Below are positions 49,066 to 58,917 of a stretch of 64,000 bases of DNA, piece after piece. Each line of letters opens with the position of its first letter. The stretch's first letter is position 1. Under the pieces are notes generated by a model. The model was not told the origin of the DNA. It worked only from the letters and a program-made list of their open reading frames with translations, and did no database searches. Origin of the DNA: Marinobacter salinisoli. Its GTDB lineage: Bacteria > Pseudomonadota > Gammaproteobacteria > Pseudomonadales > Oleiphilaceae. The stretch is from contig NZ_CP071247.1 in NCBI RefSeq assembly GCF_017301335.1, forward strand, positions 2,232,001-2,296,000, given 5' to 3'. The position numbers were made by a program, and so were the translations under genes.

Positions 49066-49541
49066 CCGACAAGGTTCGTGTGCTGTTTGTCTGTCTCGGC
49101 AACATTTGTCGTTCGCCAAGTGCTGAGGGTGTCTTCCAGGCACTGGTGGATCAGTCTGGTCTGGGGGATCAAATTGAGGTGGATTCCTGCGGCACCGGTC
49201 ATTGGCATGTGGGTAAGTCACCAGACTCTAGGGCCGTCCAGGCGGCCAGAAAGCGGGGTGTTGATATCACCCGGCTTCGGGCCCGGCAGTTCGTGACCGA
49301 CGACCTCGTGCGTTTTGACCACGTACTGGTCATGGATCGTCAAAATCTGGCGGATGTCACCGACGTCTGGCATCAGACAGGGGGAACCCGTCCGGTCCTG
49401 TTTCTTGACTATGGGCGCTCCGGCCATCAGGAGGTGCCTGACCCCTATTACGGCGGTGAGGACGGTTTTGAGCTGGTGTTGGATCTGATTCACGAGGCCG
49501 GTGAGGGCTTGTTGGCTGAAATCCGGGAGCGCCTGTCTTGA
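49062..49541 (+). CDS. Low molecular weight protein-tyrosine phosphatase
   Basis: The enzyme removes phosphate from tyrosine. The 159 residues have the CX5R P-loop at C11-R17 ([12 protein letters not shown]) and the general acid in VPDPYYGG. It is embedded between kdsB and murB with overlaps on both sides. In many bacteria such phosphatases control bacterial tyrosine kinases for polysaccharide export; no kinase is in the window, so the substrate is unknown. Pseudomonas has one at the same place. Confidence 0.93.
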   Translation: MTDKVRVLFVCLGNICRSPSAEGVFQALVDQSGLGDQIEVDSCGTGHWHVGKSPDSRAVQAARKRGVDITRLRARQFVTDDLVRFDHVLVMDRQNLADVTDVWHQTGGTRPVLFLDYGRSGHQEVPDPYYGGEDGFELVLDLIHEAGEGLLAEIRERLS

Positions 49542-50563
49542 GTCAGTTGAACGGACTGCTGGAGCAGGTTGAACTCCAAGACCTGAATACTCTGCATGTT
49601 GGCTCGGTTGCCCGTTATTACTTTGAGGCACGGGATGCCGAAGGCCTGCAGTCGGCGCTGGAGTGGGCCTCAGGCAAGGGAGTCAGGGTACTGATCCTGG
49701 GTGGCGGCAGTAATCTGGTGTTCGATGGAAATTTTGAAGGTCTGGTTATCCGCATTTGTATCCGGGCAAGGTACTGGCAAGACCTCTGTGACAGTGAGGC
49801 GACTCTGGTTCTGGGTGCGGGTGAAAACTGGCATGACGCTGTGTTATACGCGGCAGGGGCCGGATACCGCGGAATTGAGAACCTGGCGCTGATTCCCGGA
49901 ACCGCAGGTGCTGCCCCGGTGCAGAACATTGGTGCGTATGGGGTAGAGCTGTGCGACACCCTGGTATCGGTATCGGCGCTGGATCGTCGCTCCGGTGCCA
50001 TGGTCGAGCTGACCAACGACGACTGCCGTTTTGCCTACCGAGACAGCCTGTTCAAGGAAGTTCCCGGGCGCTACGTGATCACCGACATTCGGTTGCGGCT
50101 TTCGCGCACCAAGCCGCTTCAGCTCGGTTACAAAGACCTTGAGGAGTACCTGGGCGATAAGGCGAATCCGGAGTGCCAGGTCATGGATGTGGTGGAGGCA
50201 GTGATGGCGATTCGCCGAAGAAAGCTGCCGGATCCCGCCACGCTGCCCAATGCAGGCAGCTTTTTCAAAAACCCGGTGGTGGATGCCAGTGAATACGATC
50301 GCCTGAGGGCGCTGTTCCCCGGTATCGTCGGTTATCCCCAGTCTCAGGGGGTCAAGCTTGCGGCTGCCTGGCTGATCGACCAGAGTGGCTGGAAAGGATT
50401 CCGCAATGCCCGAGTGGGGGTGCACAACCGCCAGGCACTGGTGCTGATCAACCATTCCAACGGTACAGGGGCCGATATTCTGGCGCTGGCGGCCGAGATT
50501 CGTGCGTCAGTGAAGGCGAAGTTTGGCGTGGAACTGGAGATGGAACCCGGCGTTGTAAGCTAG
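49538..50563 (+). CDS. murB: UDP-N-acetylmuramate dehydrogenase MurB
   Basis: MurB reduces UDP-GlcNAc-enolpyruvate to UDP-MurNAc with NADPH and FAD. The 341 residues (E. coli-type I) show the FAD motif LGGGSNLVFDGNFEGLVI, IPGTAGAAPVQNIGAYG, the catalytic Ser in PNAGSFFKNPVV and a C-terminal Glu in LEMEPGV. It begins with TTG at 49538, overlapping the phosphatase stop (TTGA), with GGGAG upstream. It ends the envelope gene run. Confidence 0.95.
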   Translation: MSQLNGLLEQVELQDLNTLHVGSVARYYFEARDAEGLQSALEWASGKGVRVLILGGGSNLVFDGNFEGLVIRICIRARYWQDLCDSEATLVLGAGENWHDAVLYAAGAGYRGIENLALIPGTAGAAPVQNIGAYGVELCDTLVSVSALDRRSGAMVELTNDDCRFAYRDSLFKEVPGRYVITDIRLRLSRTKPLQLGYKDLEEYLGDKANPECQVMDVVEAVMAIRRRKLPDPATLPNAGSFFKNPVVDASEYDRLRALFPGIVGYPQSQGVKLAAAWLIDQSGWKGFRNARVGVHNRQALVLINHSNGTGADILALAAEIRASVKAKFGVELEMEPGVVS

Positions 50564-50580
50564 GCGGCAGGGTTTCAGGA

Positions 50581-50598
50581 GCGGCCGTTGCCGGCCGC
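50581..50598. terminator. GC-rich hairpin between convergent murB and proS
   Basis: A perfect 7-bp stem, GCGGCCG (50581-50587) with CGGCCGC (50592-50598), has a 4-base loop. It lies between the convergent stops of murB and proS. No long T run follows on either strand (plus strand has CCTTCT), so it is a weak or Rho-assisted terminator at best. Confidence 0.4.
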
Positions 50599-50613
50599 CC
50601 TTCTGGTAGAGGC

Positions 50614-52347
50614 TTACAGCCCTTTGCGTGGCGACTGATTCAACAGGAAGCTCAGTGCTTCTTCGATCGCGACATCCTGCTTTTCCTCGTCGCGACGACC
50701 CTTGTATTCCAGAGTTCCCGCAGTCAGCCCCCGGTCGGATACCACAAAGCGGTGTGGGATGCCGATCAATTCCATGTCGGCAAACTTAACTCCTGGGCGT
50801 TCGTTCCGGTCATCCAGAAGCACATCGAAACCAGCCTGACGCAGCTGCTCGTATAGCTTGTCGCCAGCTTCCGCAACTGTCGGCGATTTATGGGCATTGA
50901 GGGTAACAATCGCCACTTCGAAGGGGGCGATGGCATCCGGCCAGATGATGCCTTTGTCGTCGTGGTTCTGCTCGATGGATGCGGCCACGATGCGCGAAAC
51001 CCCGATACCGTAGCAGCCCATCTGCATCACCACGCTCTTTCCATGCTCATCGAGAACCGTGGCGTTCATGGCCTGGCTGTATTTGTCGCCAAGCTTGAAG
51101 ATATGGCCCACTTCGATGCCGCGACGGATTTCCAGAGTACCTTTACCATCCGGACTTGGATCGCCTTCCACGACGTTACGAAGATCCGCAACCTGGCCTG
51201 GCACCGCGTCCCGTTCCCAGTTCACGCCGGTCAGGTGGTAGCCCTCCTTGTTAGCGCCGCATACGAAATTGGCGAGCTGGGCTGCACTACGATCGACAAT
51301 TACCGGGATGTTGAGCTTCACAGGGCCGATAGAGCCGGGCTTGCAGCCGGTGGCCTTCTCGATTTCCTCATCGGTTGCCATGGTCAGCGGCTCTGCTACA
51401 CCTTCCAGTTTCTCGGCTTTGATTTCGTTCAGGGTGTGATCACCCCGCAGGATGAGCGCGACCAGTCCGGCCTGGCCGTTCTCGTCCTCTTCGCCTTTGA
51501 CCAAAAGCGTCTTCACGGTGCGGGTTGTGTCTACGCCCAGGAACTTAGACACGTCCTCGATGGTGCGTTGGTCCGGGGTGGCTACTTCTTTCAGTTCTTC
51601 GGACGGCGCAGGACGCTCACCGGCAGGGGCAACGGCTTCAGCCTTTTCAATGTTGGCGGCGTAGCTGCTTTCCGTGCTGAACACGATGTCGTCTTCACCG
51701 GAGGAGGCCAGCACGTGGAATTCGTGGGACGCGCTGCCGCCAATGGCGCCGGAATCGGCCTGAACCGGGCGATAATCCAGTCCCAGTCGGTCGAATATGG
51801 CGCAATAAGTCTGGTGCATGATGTCGTAGGTTTCACCCAGTGACTCAGTGTTCAGGTGAAACGAGTAGGCATCCTTCATCACGAATTCGCGGGCACGCAT
51901 CACACCAAAGCGAGGGCGCCGCTCATCGCGGAACTTGGTCTGAATCTGGTAGAAGTTGGCGGGCAGTTCCTTATAGCTCTTCAATTCGTTGCGGATCAGA
52001 TCGGTAATCACTTCTTCGTGCGTCGGCCCGAAGCAGAAGTCGCGGCCATGACGGTCATTGAGCCTGAGCAGTTCACCGCCGTACTGGTCCCAGCGACCGG
52101 ATTCTTCCCACAGTTCCGAGGGCTGAACCGCGGGCATCAGTACTTCCTGTCCGCCACTCTTGTCCATTTCTTCGCGAACAATGCGCTCTACCTTTCGCAG
52201 GGTGCGCAGGCCCATGGGCAGCCATGTGTACAAGCCGGCCGCTAGCTTGCGGATCATCCCGGCACGCAGCATGAGCTGGTGGCTGATCACCTCGGCATCC
52301 GCCGGCGTTTCTTTCAGGGTTGCAATCAGATAACGGCTAGCTCGCAT
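50614..52347 (-). CDS. proS: Prolyl-tRNA synthetase ProS
   Basis: ProS charges proline tRNA. The 577 residues are the bacterial form with class II motifs (motif 2 around [21 protein letters not shown], read in parts; motif 3 [13 protein letters not shown]), an inserted editing domain (about 225-405) that removes alanine from tRNA-Pro, and the C-terminal anticodon-binding domain. It begins [19 protein letters not shown], the standard start. Confidence 0.97.
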   Translation of the reverse strand: MRASRYLIATLKETPADAEVISHQLMLRAGMIRKLAAGLYTWLPMGLRTLRKVERIVREEMDKSGGQEVLMPAVQPSELWEESGRWDQYGGELLRLNDRHGRDFCFGPTHEEVITDLIRNELKSYKELPANFYQIQTKFRDERRPRFGVMRAREFVMKDAYSFHLNTESLGETYDIMHQTYCAIFDRLGLDYRPVQADSGAIGGSASHEFHVLASSGEDDIVFSTESSYAANIEKAEAVAPAGERPAPSEELKEVATPDQRTIEDVSKFLGVDTTRTVKTLLVKGEEDENGQAGLVALILRGDHTLNEIKAEKLEGVAEPLTMATDEEIEKATGCKPGSIGPVKLNIPVIVDRSAAQLANFVCGANKEGYHLTGVNWERDAVPGQVADLRNVVEGDPSPDGKGTLEIRRGIEVGHIFKLGDKYSQAMNATVLDEHGKSVVMQMGCYGIGVSRIVAASIEQNHDDKGIIWPDAIAPFEVAIVTLNAHKSPTVAEAGDKLYEQLRQAGFDVLLDDRNERPGVKFADMELIGIPHRFVVSDRGLTAGTLEYKGRRDEEKQDVAIEEALSFLLNQSPRKGL

Positions 52348-52519
52348 TTTGTTTTCCGTATGCTCAATTCAGGAGTGTCTGGATTCGTGGACAGGCTGAC
52401 ATGGTGCCGCCGGGCCTGTACCTGAAATTTGTGTGGGCGATATTGTACGGAGGCTGTATGCCAAGGTACAGACGACGGTGACGGAATCTCTTAACCGTCC
52501 GGTTATATTGCCAGCCCGG

Positions 52520-53017
52520 TCAGGACAGATATCCCAGGGGCAGGGTTGTGCTGTCGATAACCCGACGAAGAACAAAGCTGGAGTGGACGCCACTGACGCC
52601 GGGAATCCTGGTAATTCGGTTCAGCAGAAAGTGATGATAGTGGTCCATATCCGGAACCACGACCTTCAGCATGTAATCCGCATCCTGCCCGGTGATCAGG
52701 TAGCATTCCTGAACCTCCGGATACTCCGATACCTGTTCCTCGAATGCCGCGAAGCGCTCCGGGGTATGCCGGTCCATGCCGATCAGAATGATGGCGGTGA
52801 GAGACAGACCAAGCTTTTTGTGGTCGAGCACCGTCACCGTACGGAGCAGAATGCCCGCGTCCTCCAGTGCCCTGACTCGTCTCAGGCAGGGGGAGGGCGA
52901 GAGCCCCACCTTTTCCGCGAGCTCCTGATTGGTCAGGGCGCCATTTTGCTGGAGCTGCTCCAGGATTCGACGATCGGTGTTGTCGATTTTCACCAGGGTC
53001 TCGGTTTTAGAAGGCAT
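52520..53017 (-). CDS. Lrp/AsnC-family transcriptional regulator
   Basis: The 165 residues consist of an N-terminal helix-turn-helix (DNTDRRILEQLQQNGALTNQ onward, with the recognition part SPSPCLRRVRALEDAG) and a C-terminal RAM/AsnC ligand-binding domain (about 75-155, with YLITGQDADYMLKVVV). It is close in pattern to Lrp itself but is shown here only as a family member. ATG 53017 is chosen; the ribosome site is poor. It is divergent from leuA with 145 AT-rich bases between, so leuA is a natural target. Confidence 0.9.
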   Translation of the reverse strand: MPSKTETLVKIDNTDRRILEQLQQNGALTNQELAEKVGLSPSPCLRRVRALEDAGILLRTVTVLDHKKLGLSLTAIILIGMDRHTPERFAAFEEQVSEYPEVQECYLITGQDADYMLKVVVPDMDHYHHFLLNRITRIPGVSGVHSSFVLRRVIDSTTLPLGYLS

Positions 53018-53162
53018 ATTATTGTGCAAATTAGGCTTTATTAGGAATAGTATTGCCAAAAATAGATTTATCAGACGAAAATAGCAATCAAATTCTGCTG
53101 ATTTGGGGTTAACCTAGTGCAGTAGGAATAATTCAGCCATCGCTCATGCAAGGATCTTTCAC

Positions 53163-54857
53163 ATGGCTTTTGATCACCGTAAGTACGCAGCATTCAAACC
53201 CATTCGAAAGACCGATCGCCGCTGGCCGGATCAGGTTATCGAGAAGGCTCCGATGTGGTGTGCGGTGGACCTGCGAGACGGCAACCAGGCGCTGGTCAAG
53301 CCCATGAATGTTCAGCAGAAGCAGCGTCTGTTCGATTTGCTCGTCAAGCTCGGTTTCAAGGAAATTGAGATCGGCTTTCCGTCAGCCAGCCAGCCTGATT
53401 TTGATTTCTGCCGTAGGTTGATCGAAGAAAACCGGATTCCGGATGACGTCACAATTCAGGTCTTGACCCAGGCCCGGCCGGAGTTGATCGAGCGTACCTA
53501 TGAGGCGTTGAAGGGTGCGAAGCGGGCTATCGTGCATGTCTACAACTCCACATCGACGGTGCAAAGAGAGCAGGTTTTCGGTCTGGACCGTGCAGGTATT
53601 CGTGACATAGCCGTTAACGGTGCCCGGGTGGTTCGTGAGTTTGCCCAGAAGTACCCGGAAACGGAGTGGACCTTCCAGTATTCGCCGGAAAGCTTCACCG
53701 GTACCGAACTCGATTTTGCCGCAGAGGTAGTGAACGCCGTCACCGAGGTGTGGCGCCCGGACCAGGGGCAGCCCGTAATCATTAACCTGCCAGCAACGGT
53801 GGAGATGGCGACCCCGAACGTTTTCGCAGACCAGATTGAGTGGATCTGCGACAACATTCAGCGCCGCGAGCACTTGAGCATCAGTGTGCATACCCACAAC
53901 GACCGCGGTTGCGGTGTGGCGGCCGCTGAATTGGCGGTGATGGCCGGGGCTGACCGTGTGGAAGGCACGTTGATGGGCAACGGTGAGCGCACCGGCAACA
54001 TGGATCTGGTCACCATGGCCATGAACCTCTACTCCCAGGGGGTGGATCCGATGCTGGACCTGTCATGCATGGCCGAGATCACCGAAGTGGTTGAAGCCTG
54101 TACCGAAATCTCTACCCACCCGCGCCACCCCTACGCGGGCGAACTGGTCTTCACGGCGTTTTCCGGCAGCCATCAGGACGCCATTCGCAAGTGTCTGGCG
54201 CGCCGCAAGCCGGACGATACCTGGAACGTGGCGTATCTGCCGATTGATCCGTTTGATGTGGGCCGCCGGTATGAAGAAGTTGTGCGCATCAACAGCCAGT
54301 CGGGTAAAGGAGGAGTGGCTTACGTTCTGGAACGGGATTACGACATCTCTCTGCCGCGCTGGCTGCAAATTGAATTCAGTAAAGTGGTTCAGCAGGAAGC
54401 CGAGACCAACGGCGGCGAAATCGACTCACTGACAATCCACCGTCTTTTCGAGTCGCGCTATCTGAACGTTCCGTCGGGCTGGGCGCTGTCGTCCTATGAC
54501 CTTCGGCGCGATGATTCCGGCGTAAAGGCAGAGGTCTCCGTTGGTAGTCCTGACATCTGTTTGTCGTTGGCAGGGCAGGGCCTTGGTGCGGTGGAGGCTG
54601 TCTCAGATGCGCTGGAACGACAGTTCGGGCTGACTATTGCCGTCGAGGCCTACGATGAGTTTGCCTTGGGCGAGGGTACCAAGGCTAACGCCATGGCGTG
54701 CATTCGCGTAACGGTGAATGACCAGCACTGCAGCGCCGCTGCGCTGGCCGAAGACACCACGTCCGCGACGTTACAGGCCCTGCTGTCAGCGGTTGCCCAA
54801 GTGGCGGGTGAGCGTTATGGCGTGCAGAAGCAGGATCCGGTGGCTGTCGGAGCCTGA
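53163..54857 (+). CDS. leuA: 2-isopropylmalate synthase LeuA
   Basis: LeuA condenses acetyl-CoA with 2-oxoisovalerate, the first step of leucine synthesis. The 564 residues match the longer (type 2) form: a TIM barrel with the HMGL signature DLRDGNQALVKPMN (about 36-49), metal ligands in SVHTHNDRGCGVAA, and a C-terminal LeuA allosteric domain (about 430-560) where leucine should bind. AAGGA stands eight bases before the ATG. A weak promoter (TTGGGG 53103-53108, AATAAT 53127-53132) and the divergent Lrp-type gene point to control by amino acid supply. Confidence 0.96.
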   Translation: MAFDHRKYAAFKPIRKTDRRWPDQVIEKAPMWCAVDLRDGNQALVKPMNVQQKQRLFDLLVKLGFKEIEIGFPSASQPDFDFCRRLIEENRIPDDVTIQVLTQARPELIERTYEALKGAKRAIVHVYNSTSTVQREQVFGLDRAGIRDIAVNGARVVREFAQKYPETEWTFQYSPESFTGTELDFAAEVVNAVTEVWRPDQGQPVIINLPATVEMATPNVFADQIEWICDNIQRREHLSISVHTHNDRGCGVAAAELAVMAGADRVEGTLMGNGERTGNMDLVTMAMNLYSQGVDPMLDLSCMAEITEVVEACTEISTHPRHPYAGELVFTAFSGSHQDAIRKCLARRKPDDTWNVAYLPIDPFDVGRRYEEVVRINSQSGKGGVAYVLERDYDISLPRWLQIEFSKVVQQEAETNGGEIDSLTIHRLFESRYLNVPSGWALSSYDLRRDDSGVKAEVSVGSPDICLSLAGQGLGAVEAVSDALERQFGLTIAVEAYDEFALGEGTKANAMACIRVTVNDQHCSAAALAEDTTSATLQALLSAVAQVAGERYGVQKQDPVAVGA

Positions 54858-54868
54858 ACAGGGCGCAT

Positions 54869-54896
54869 AAAAAAAGCCGGCAGAGATGCCGGCTTT
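54869..54896. terminator. Rho-independent terminator between leuA and csp
   Basis: A 9-bp stem (AAAGCCGGC 54873-54881 with GCCGGCTTT 54888-54896) has a 6-base loop. Seven A at 54869-54875 give a T7 run on the minus strand, so it serves the csp gene best; in the leuA direction the T run is shorter (TTTCTGGTTTT). Confidence 0.85.
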
Positions 54897-54942
54897 CTGG
54901 TTTTCCAATGCCCGTGAGGGGCAGTGGACGGGTCTGGCAACC

Positions 54943-55152
54943 TCACACCGGGGTCACATTCTCCGCCTGCGGACCTTTGGGTCCCTGCGTGATTGTGAAT
55001 TGCACCTGCTGGCCTTCAGCCAGGGAGCGGAAACCGGAAGCGTTGATTGCACTGTAGTGAACGAAAACGTCACTGCCGCCGTCCTGAGCGATAAATCCAA
55101 AGCCCTTGGAGTCGTTGAACCACTTAACGTGGCCTGTTTTTGTATCGGACAT
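54943..55152 (-). CDS. cspA: CspA-type cold-shock protein
   Basis: This is a 69-residue RNA chaperone with RNP1 KGFGFI and RNP2 DVFVHYS, the standard cold-shock fold with no extra tail. ATG 55152 has AGGAAAG upstream; the open frame to 55260 is in the leader. A good promoter at 55319-55346 gives a leader of about 160 bases, the arrangement of E. coli cspA, whose leader senses temperature. The name stands for the type, not for proven orthology. Confidence 0.9.
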   Translation of the reverse strand: MSDTKTGHVKWFNDSKGFGFIAQDGGSDVFVHYSAINASGFRSLAEGQQVQFTITQGPKGPQAENVTPV

Positions 55153-55318
55153 GATCTTTCCTGTATTTTTCAATCTTTCCCTCACGGGGACCTTCATGAT
55201 TCCTTTCGGAACGCGTGCTGGAAAACCAGGGAGTACTGAGGAAGGAGTAACGAAAAGCACTTCGGCAGGACGTCAAATCACATTCACAAAATACCGCTGT
55301 ATTTTCACAGCAATTTTC

Positions 55319-55346
55319 AGTATAGACCGACTTCATTACGCGTCAA
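55319..55346 (-). promoter_or_regulatory. Sigma-70 promoter of the csp gene
   Basis: On the minus strand, -35 TTGACG (55346-55341) and -10 TATACT (55324-55319) are separated by 16 bases; each differs from consensus at one position. Transcription should start near 55312, giving a leader of about 160 bases before the csp start codon. Confidence 0.75.
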
Positions 55347-55414
55347 CGCATTTTTCACTCCTTTGTTCATTAAAATTCACCATTTAAAACAGCTATTTGC
55401 CACTCCCATGGTTG

Positions 55415-55449
55415 GAAAATGGCCAGCTGCCTTCTGGCAGCCGGCTGGC
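55415..55449 (-). terminator. Putative terminator after prpE
   Basis: Core stem GCTGCC (55426-55431) with GGCAGC (55436-55441) has a 4-base loop, extended by GCCA (55422-55425) with TGGC (55446-55449) around a bulge. On the minus strand an ATTTTCC run follows. It lies 17 bases after the prpE stop. Confidence 0.6.
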
Positions 55450-55466
55450 AGGTTAATGGTCACTAA

Positions 55467-57338
55467 TTAGCCAAGCTGTTCTTTGATTTCCGTCAGGATG
55501 GCGGGGTCGTCAATTGTGCTGGGAACGGTGTACTCTTCACCGTCGGCGATCTGACGAATGACTCGGCGTAGAATTTTTCCCGAGCGTGTTTTGGGCAGCC
55601 GCTCGACCACCAGCGCCCGTCGGAAGCAGGCAATTGCACCGATTTTCTCCCGCACCATCTCGACCAGCTCATCCTCCAGTTCGTCATGGTTGATGGTGGC
55701 GCCGTCCTTGATGAGCACCAGTCCGATCGGTATCTGGCCCTTGAGCTCGTCGTGGGCGCCCACCACGCAGCATTCGGCAACGGCCGGATGGGATGCCAGA
55801 ACTTCTTCCATTTCCCCGGTAGACAAGCGGTGGCCTGCGACGTTAATGACGTCGTCGGTGCGCCCCATAATGAATACGTAGCCATCTTCGTCAATGTAGC
55901 CGCCGTCGCCGGAGGTGTAGTAGCCCGGCACCGGGTCGAGATAGCTGTGCTGAAACCGCTGGTCATCGCCCCATACTGTCAGCAGGCAACCGGGAGGCAG
56001 GGGCAGCTTGACCACCACCTGACCCTGTTGGCCGGCCGGCGTCTGGTGGCCTCGGCTGTCGACGATCTGAACATTGAAGCCCGGCGACGGCACAGTGGCG
56101 GAGCCGGCTTTGGTTTTCATCATCTCAAGACCCACCGGGTTGCAGCAGATGGCCCAGCCGGTCTCCGTTTGCCACCAATGATCCAGGACCGGGAGATTAG
56201 TGTGCTCCTTGAGCCAATCGTATGTTGGCGGGTCGAGGCGTTCGCCGGCCAGGAAGAGGCGTTTCAGGGAGTTGATGTTGTAACGGGCCAGCTGGTCCGC
56301 CTCCGGATCTTCTTTGCGAATTGCCCGGAACGCGGTAGGAGCGGTGAACAGCAGGTTCACGCCGTGGTCCTGAACGACGCGCCAGAACGCACCGGCGTCA
56401 GGAGTTTTTACCGGCTTACCCTCATAAAGAATGGTCGTACAGCCGGCAAAGAGTGGGCCGTAGACAATGTAGCTGTGGCCGACTACCCAGCCCACATCCG
56501 ACGCCGCCCAGTAGACATCGCCGGGGTTGGCGTCGTACACCAGTTTCATGCTGTAGGTAATGGCGACGGCATGCCCGCCATTATCGCGGACCACACCTTT
56601 CGGCTTACCGGTGGTGCCGGAGGTATACAGGATATACAGTGGATCGGTTGCTTTGACGGGCACCGGGTCGGCCGGTTCGGCGGCTTCCGTTGCGGCCTGC
56701 CAGTCGACATCGCGGTCGGAATTGAATTCGGCCGTTACTTCCGGGCGCTGGAAGACAATGCAGCAGTCGGGCTTGTGTTCGGATTGGTCGATGGCTCTGT
56801 CGACCAATGGCTTATAGGCGATCACTCGATTGACTTCAATGCCGCAAGAGGCGGTCAGCACGGCCTTGGGCTTGGCGTCATCGATGCGCACGGCCAGTTC
56901 GTGAGACGCGAATCCACCGAAGACCACCGAGTGAACGGCGCCAATTCTGGCGCAAGCCAGCATGCCGATAACGGCTTCGGGAATCATCGGCATATAGATG
57001 ATGACCCGGTCGCCCTTGGCGATGCCCTGATTCTTGAGCGCGCCGGCGAATAGGGCAACCGCTTCGGTCAGTTCGCGGTAGGTGTACGAGCGCTTTGTGT
57101 CCGTGACCGGTGAGTCGTAGATCAGCGCGGCCTGATCACCCCGGCCGGCGTTGATGTTGGCATCCAGAGCAATTTGCGAGGAGTTGAGTTCGCCATCCGG
57201 AAACCAGACGCCGTGACCGTTACTCGTTGCTTGCCATATGGTTTTCGGCGGCTTTATCCAGTCGATCTTTCCTGCCTGTTCGCGCCAGAAGTCTTCCGGA
57301 TGGTCGATAGACCGTCGAAACTCCGTGTAATAGCCCAT
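55467..57338 (-). CDS. prpE: Propionate--CoA ligase PrpE
   Basis: PrpE makes propionyl-CoA from propionate, CoA and ATP. The 623 residues are of the acetyl-CoA synthetase superfamily with an N-terminal ACAS_N part (TEFRRSIDHPEDFWRE), the ATP motif LYILYTSGTTGKPKGVV, WWQTETGW, YTSGDGGYIDEDGY, and the acyl-lysine site PKTRSGKILRR, which can be acetylated to switch the enzyme off. ATG 57338 has AAGGTGG five bases upstream. No prpBCD genes are near, and a tandem palindrome precedes it, so it is controlled on its own. Acetyl-CoA synthetase of the ACSS3 type is the alternative. Confidence 0.88.
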   Translation of the reverse strand: MGYYTEFRRSIDHPEDFWREQAGKIDWIKPPKTIWQATSNGHGVWFPDGELNSSQIALDANINAGRGDQAALIYDSPVTDTKRSYTYRELTEAVALFAGALKNQGIAKGDRVIIYMPMIPEAVIGMLACARIGAVHSVVFGGFASHELAVRIDDAKPKAVLTASCGIEVNRVIAYKPLVDRAIDQSEHKPDCCIVFQRPEVTAEFNSDRDVDWQAATEAAEPADPVPVKATDPLYILYTSGTTGKPKGVVRDNGGHAVAITYSMKLVYDANPGDVYWAASDVGWVVGHSYIVYGPLFAGCTTILYEGKPVKTPDAGAFWRVVQDHGVNLLFTAPTAFRAIRKEDPEADQLARYNINSLKRLFLAGERLDPPTYDWLKEHTNLPVLDHWWQTETGWAICCNPVGLEMMKTKAGSATVPSPGFNVQIVDSRGHQTPAGQQGQVVVKLPLPPGCLLTVWGDDQRFQHSYLDPVPGYYTSGDGGYIDEDGYVFIMGRTDDVINVAGHRLSTGEMEEVLASHPAVAECCVVGAHDELKGQIPIGLVLIKDGATINHDELEDELVEMVREKIGAIACFRRALVVERLPKTRSGKILRRVIRQIADGEEYTVPSTIDDPAILTEIKEQLG

Positions 57339-57378
57339 ACATTCCACCTTCATTCAGCCTGCTTTTATCTTTCTTGTT

Positions 57379-57399
57379 GTTGTACAACCCTTGTACAAC
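57379..57399. promoter_or_regulatory. Tandem TTGTACAA palindromes upstream of prpE
   Basis: Two copies of the palindrome TTGTACAA (57380-57387 and 57391-57398) are spaced 11 bases apart, one helical turn, with both flanked by C. They stand about 40 bases upstream of prpE, in the 106-base gap after xseA. A dimeric repressor binding side by side would fit. The half-sites TTGT and ACAA resemble those reported for GntR-type PrpR (ATTGTCGACAAT) but with a shorter centre. Confidence 0.55.
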
Positions 57400-57444
57400 T
57401 CCAACTCTAGGCTGTTTGAAATCGGCGACTAGTAGACCATTGGC

Positions 57445-58842
57445 TTAGTCTTTCAGGCGGGAGGCTCCGTTCTGGTCGTCGACGCTGGTCACGGTCGCAG
57501 CAAATGATCCGCTGGCCAGCCGGGCCCGGATGCGGTCGCCCTCGGAAAGACCGGCTGCGTCGCGCAGGATGCGCCCCTGGTCATCGCGAACAATGGCGTA
57601 GCCGCGGCCAAGAGTTGCCAGCGGGCTGACGACATGGAGTGTCTGCGCGGTGTGCTCAAGCCGGTTGCGGTAACGATCAAGTTGCTGGTGCAGTGCCTGA
57701 TGCAGGCTCTGGCTCTGCCTCATCAGGGTCTCCTGGCAGCCGGTGAGCTGGCGCGCGGGCGACTGCATGGCGAGGCGCTGACGGAGGTGCTCCATGCGCA
57801 CGTTCTGTTGATCGAGACGCTGGGTCAGACCTTTGCTCAGTCGCAACTCCAGCTCATCCAGGCGCTGGGCTTTCTCAAGTAGGCTGCGTCTCGGGTCTCT
57901 CAGTCGGGCGCTCAGATGTCCGAGCTGGGTCTCCAGGCGCTTGATGGATCGCCTTGCTGCGTTGCCAAGCCGCAATTCCTGGTCGCGAATTTGTCTTAGC
58001 CAGTGGCTCTGATCCGGAGAAATTTTTTCCGCGGCAGCGGAGGGGGTGGGAGCCCTCAGGTCGGCAATAAAGTCGGCGATGGTAACGTCCACTTCGTGCC
58101 CGACCGCGCTCACGGTGGGAATCGTGCAGCCGGCAATGGCCCGAGCTACCGCTTCTTCGTTGAAGCACCAGAGGTCTTCCAGAGACCCGCCGCCACGGCC
58201 CACGATGAGTACATCGGCCTTGCCGTGAGCTTGTGCTCTATCAATAGCCCGCACGATATCAGCCGTGGCTTCTTTGCCCTGAACCGCGGTCGGGTAGAGT
58301 GTCACTGGAATCGCCGGGCAGCGCCGGGCGAGGACGGTCAGGATGTCGTGAATCGCCGCCCCCGTGGGCGAGGTGACGACGCCGATGTGCCGGGGCATGG
58401 CCGGGATGGGCTTCTTCCGGCCGGCGTCGAACAATCCTTCGGCCTGGAGCTTTGCCTTCAGTTGCTCGAATGCCTGTTGAAGGGCGCCCAGTCCTGCCGG
58501 CTCGATGTGTTCGACGATGATCTGAAAATCACCTCGGTTCTCGTACAGCGTAACTTTCCCGCGGATTCTGACCTGGTCGCCTTCTTTGGGGATATTCCGG
58601 ATACGCTGATTGAAACCCCGGAACATGGCGCACCGGATCTGACACCGGGCATCCTTGAGCGAGAAGTACCAATGCCCGGACGACGGGCGAGAGAACCCGG
58701 ACAGCTCACCCTCCACCCAGACCTGCATAAAGCTGGATTCCAGCAGGTGTCGGGCCTGATGGTTCAGCTCGCTGACGGTCAGGGCGCGTGGTCTGGTGTC
58801 CGTCGTTGAGGGTGTAAGGGGGGTTGAGCCGGATCGATTCAT
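57445..58842 (-). CDS. xseA: Exodeoxyribonuclease VII large subunit XseA
   Basis: XseA is the catalytic subunit of exonuclease VII, which degrades single-stranded DNA. The 465 residues have an N-terminal OB fold (about 20-115, [20 protein letters not shown] in parts), the catalytic domain with [29 protein letters not shown] and [23 protein letters not shown] (read in parts), then a long coiled coil (about 290-400). ATG 58842 is preferred over the TTG at 58848. The small subunit xseB is not in the window. It is divergent from guaB. Confidence 0.96.
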   Translation of the reverse strand: MNRSGSTPLTPSTTDTRPRALTVSELNHQARHLLESSFMQVWVEGELSGFSRPSSGHWYFSLKDARCQIRCAMFRGFNQRIRNIPKEGDQVRIRGKVTLYENRGDFQIIVEHIEPAGLGALQQAFEQLKAKLQAEGLFDAGRKKPIPAMPRHIGVVTSPTGAAIHDILTVLARRCPAIPVTLYPTAVQGKEATADIVRAIDRAQAHGKADVLIVGRGGGSLEDLWCFNEEAVARAIAGCTIPTVSAVGHEVDVTIADFIADLRAPTPSAAAEKISPDQSHWLRQIRDQELRLGNAARRSIKRLETQLGHLSARLRDPRRSLLEKAQRLDELELRLSKGLTQRLDQQNVRMEHLRQRLAMQSPARQLTGCQETLMRQSQSLHQALHQQLDRYRNRLEHTAQTLHVVSPLATLGRGYAIVRDDQGRILRDAAGLSEGDRIRARLASGSFAATVTSVDDQNGASRLKD

Positions 58843-58917
58843 AAGCAATAGCCGAGACTTGTGAGTAAAAAATCTTTTATTTCAGAAGGATAGCGTGATG
58901 CGACGGTTTCTTCGCGG

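Larger units (their letters stand above)
55153..55466. other. Intergenic region between csp and prpE
   Basis: No gene is seen in these 314 bases. They hold the long csp leader (55153 to about 55312), its promoter (55319-55346), a short AT-rich stretch, and the likely prpE terminator (55415-55449). Confidence 0.7.

Noticed and set aside
53018..53162. Leader peptide or T-box type attenuator before leuA
   Set aside because: No run of leucine codons with start and ribosome site, and no terminator/antiterminator pair, could be seen in the short gap.
55686..57053. 455-codon open frame antisense to prpE
   Set aside because: It is wholly inside prpE, which has all acyl-CoA synthetase motifs; the opposite frame carries no family signature.
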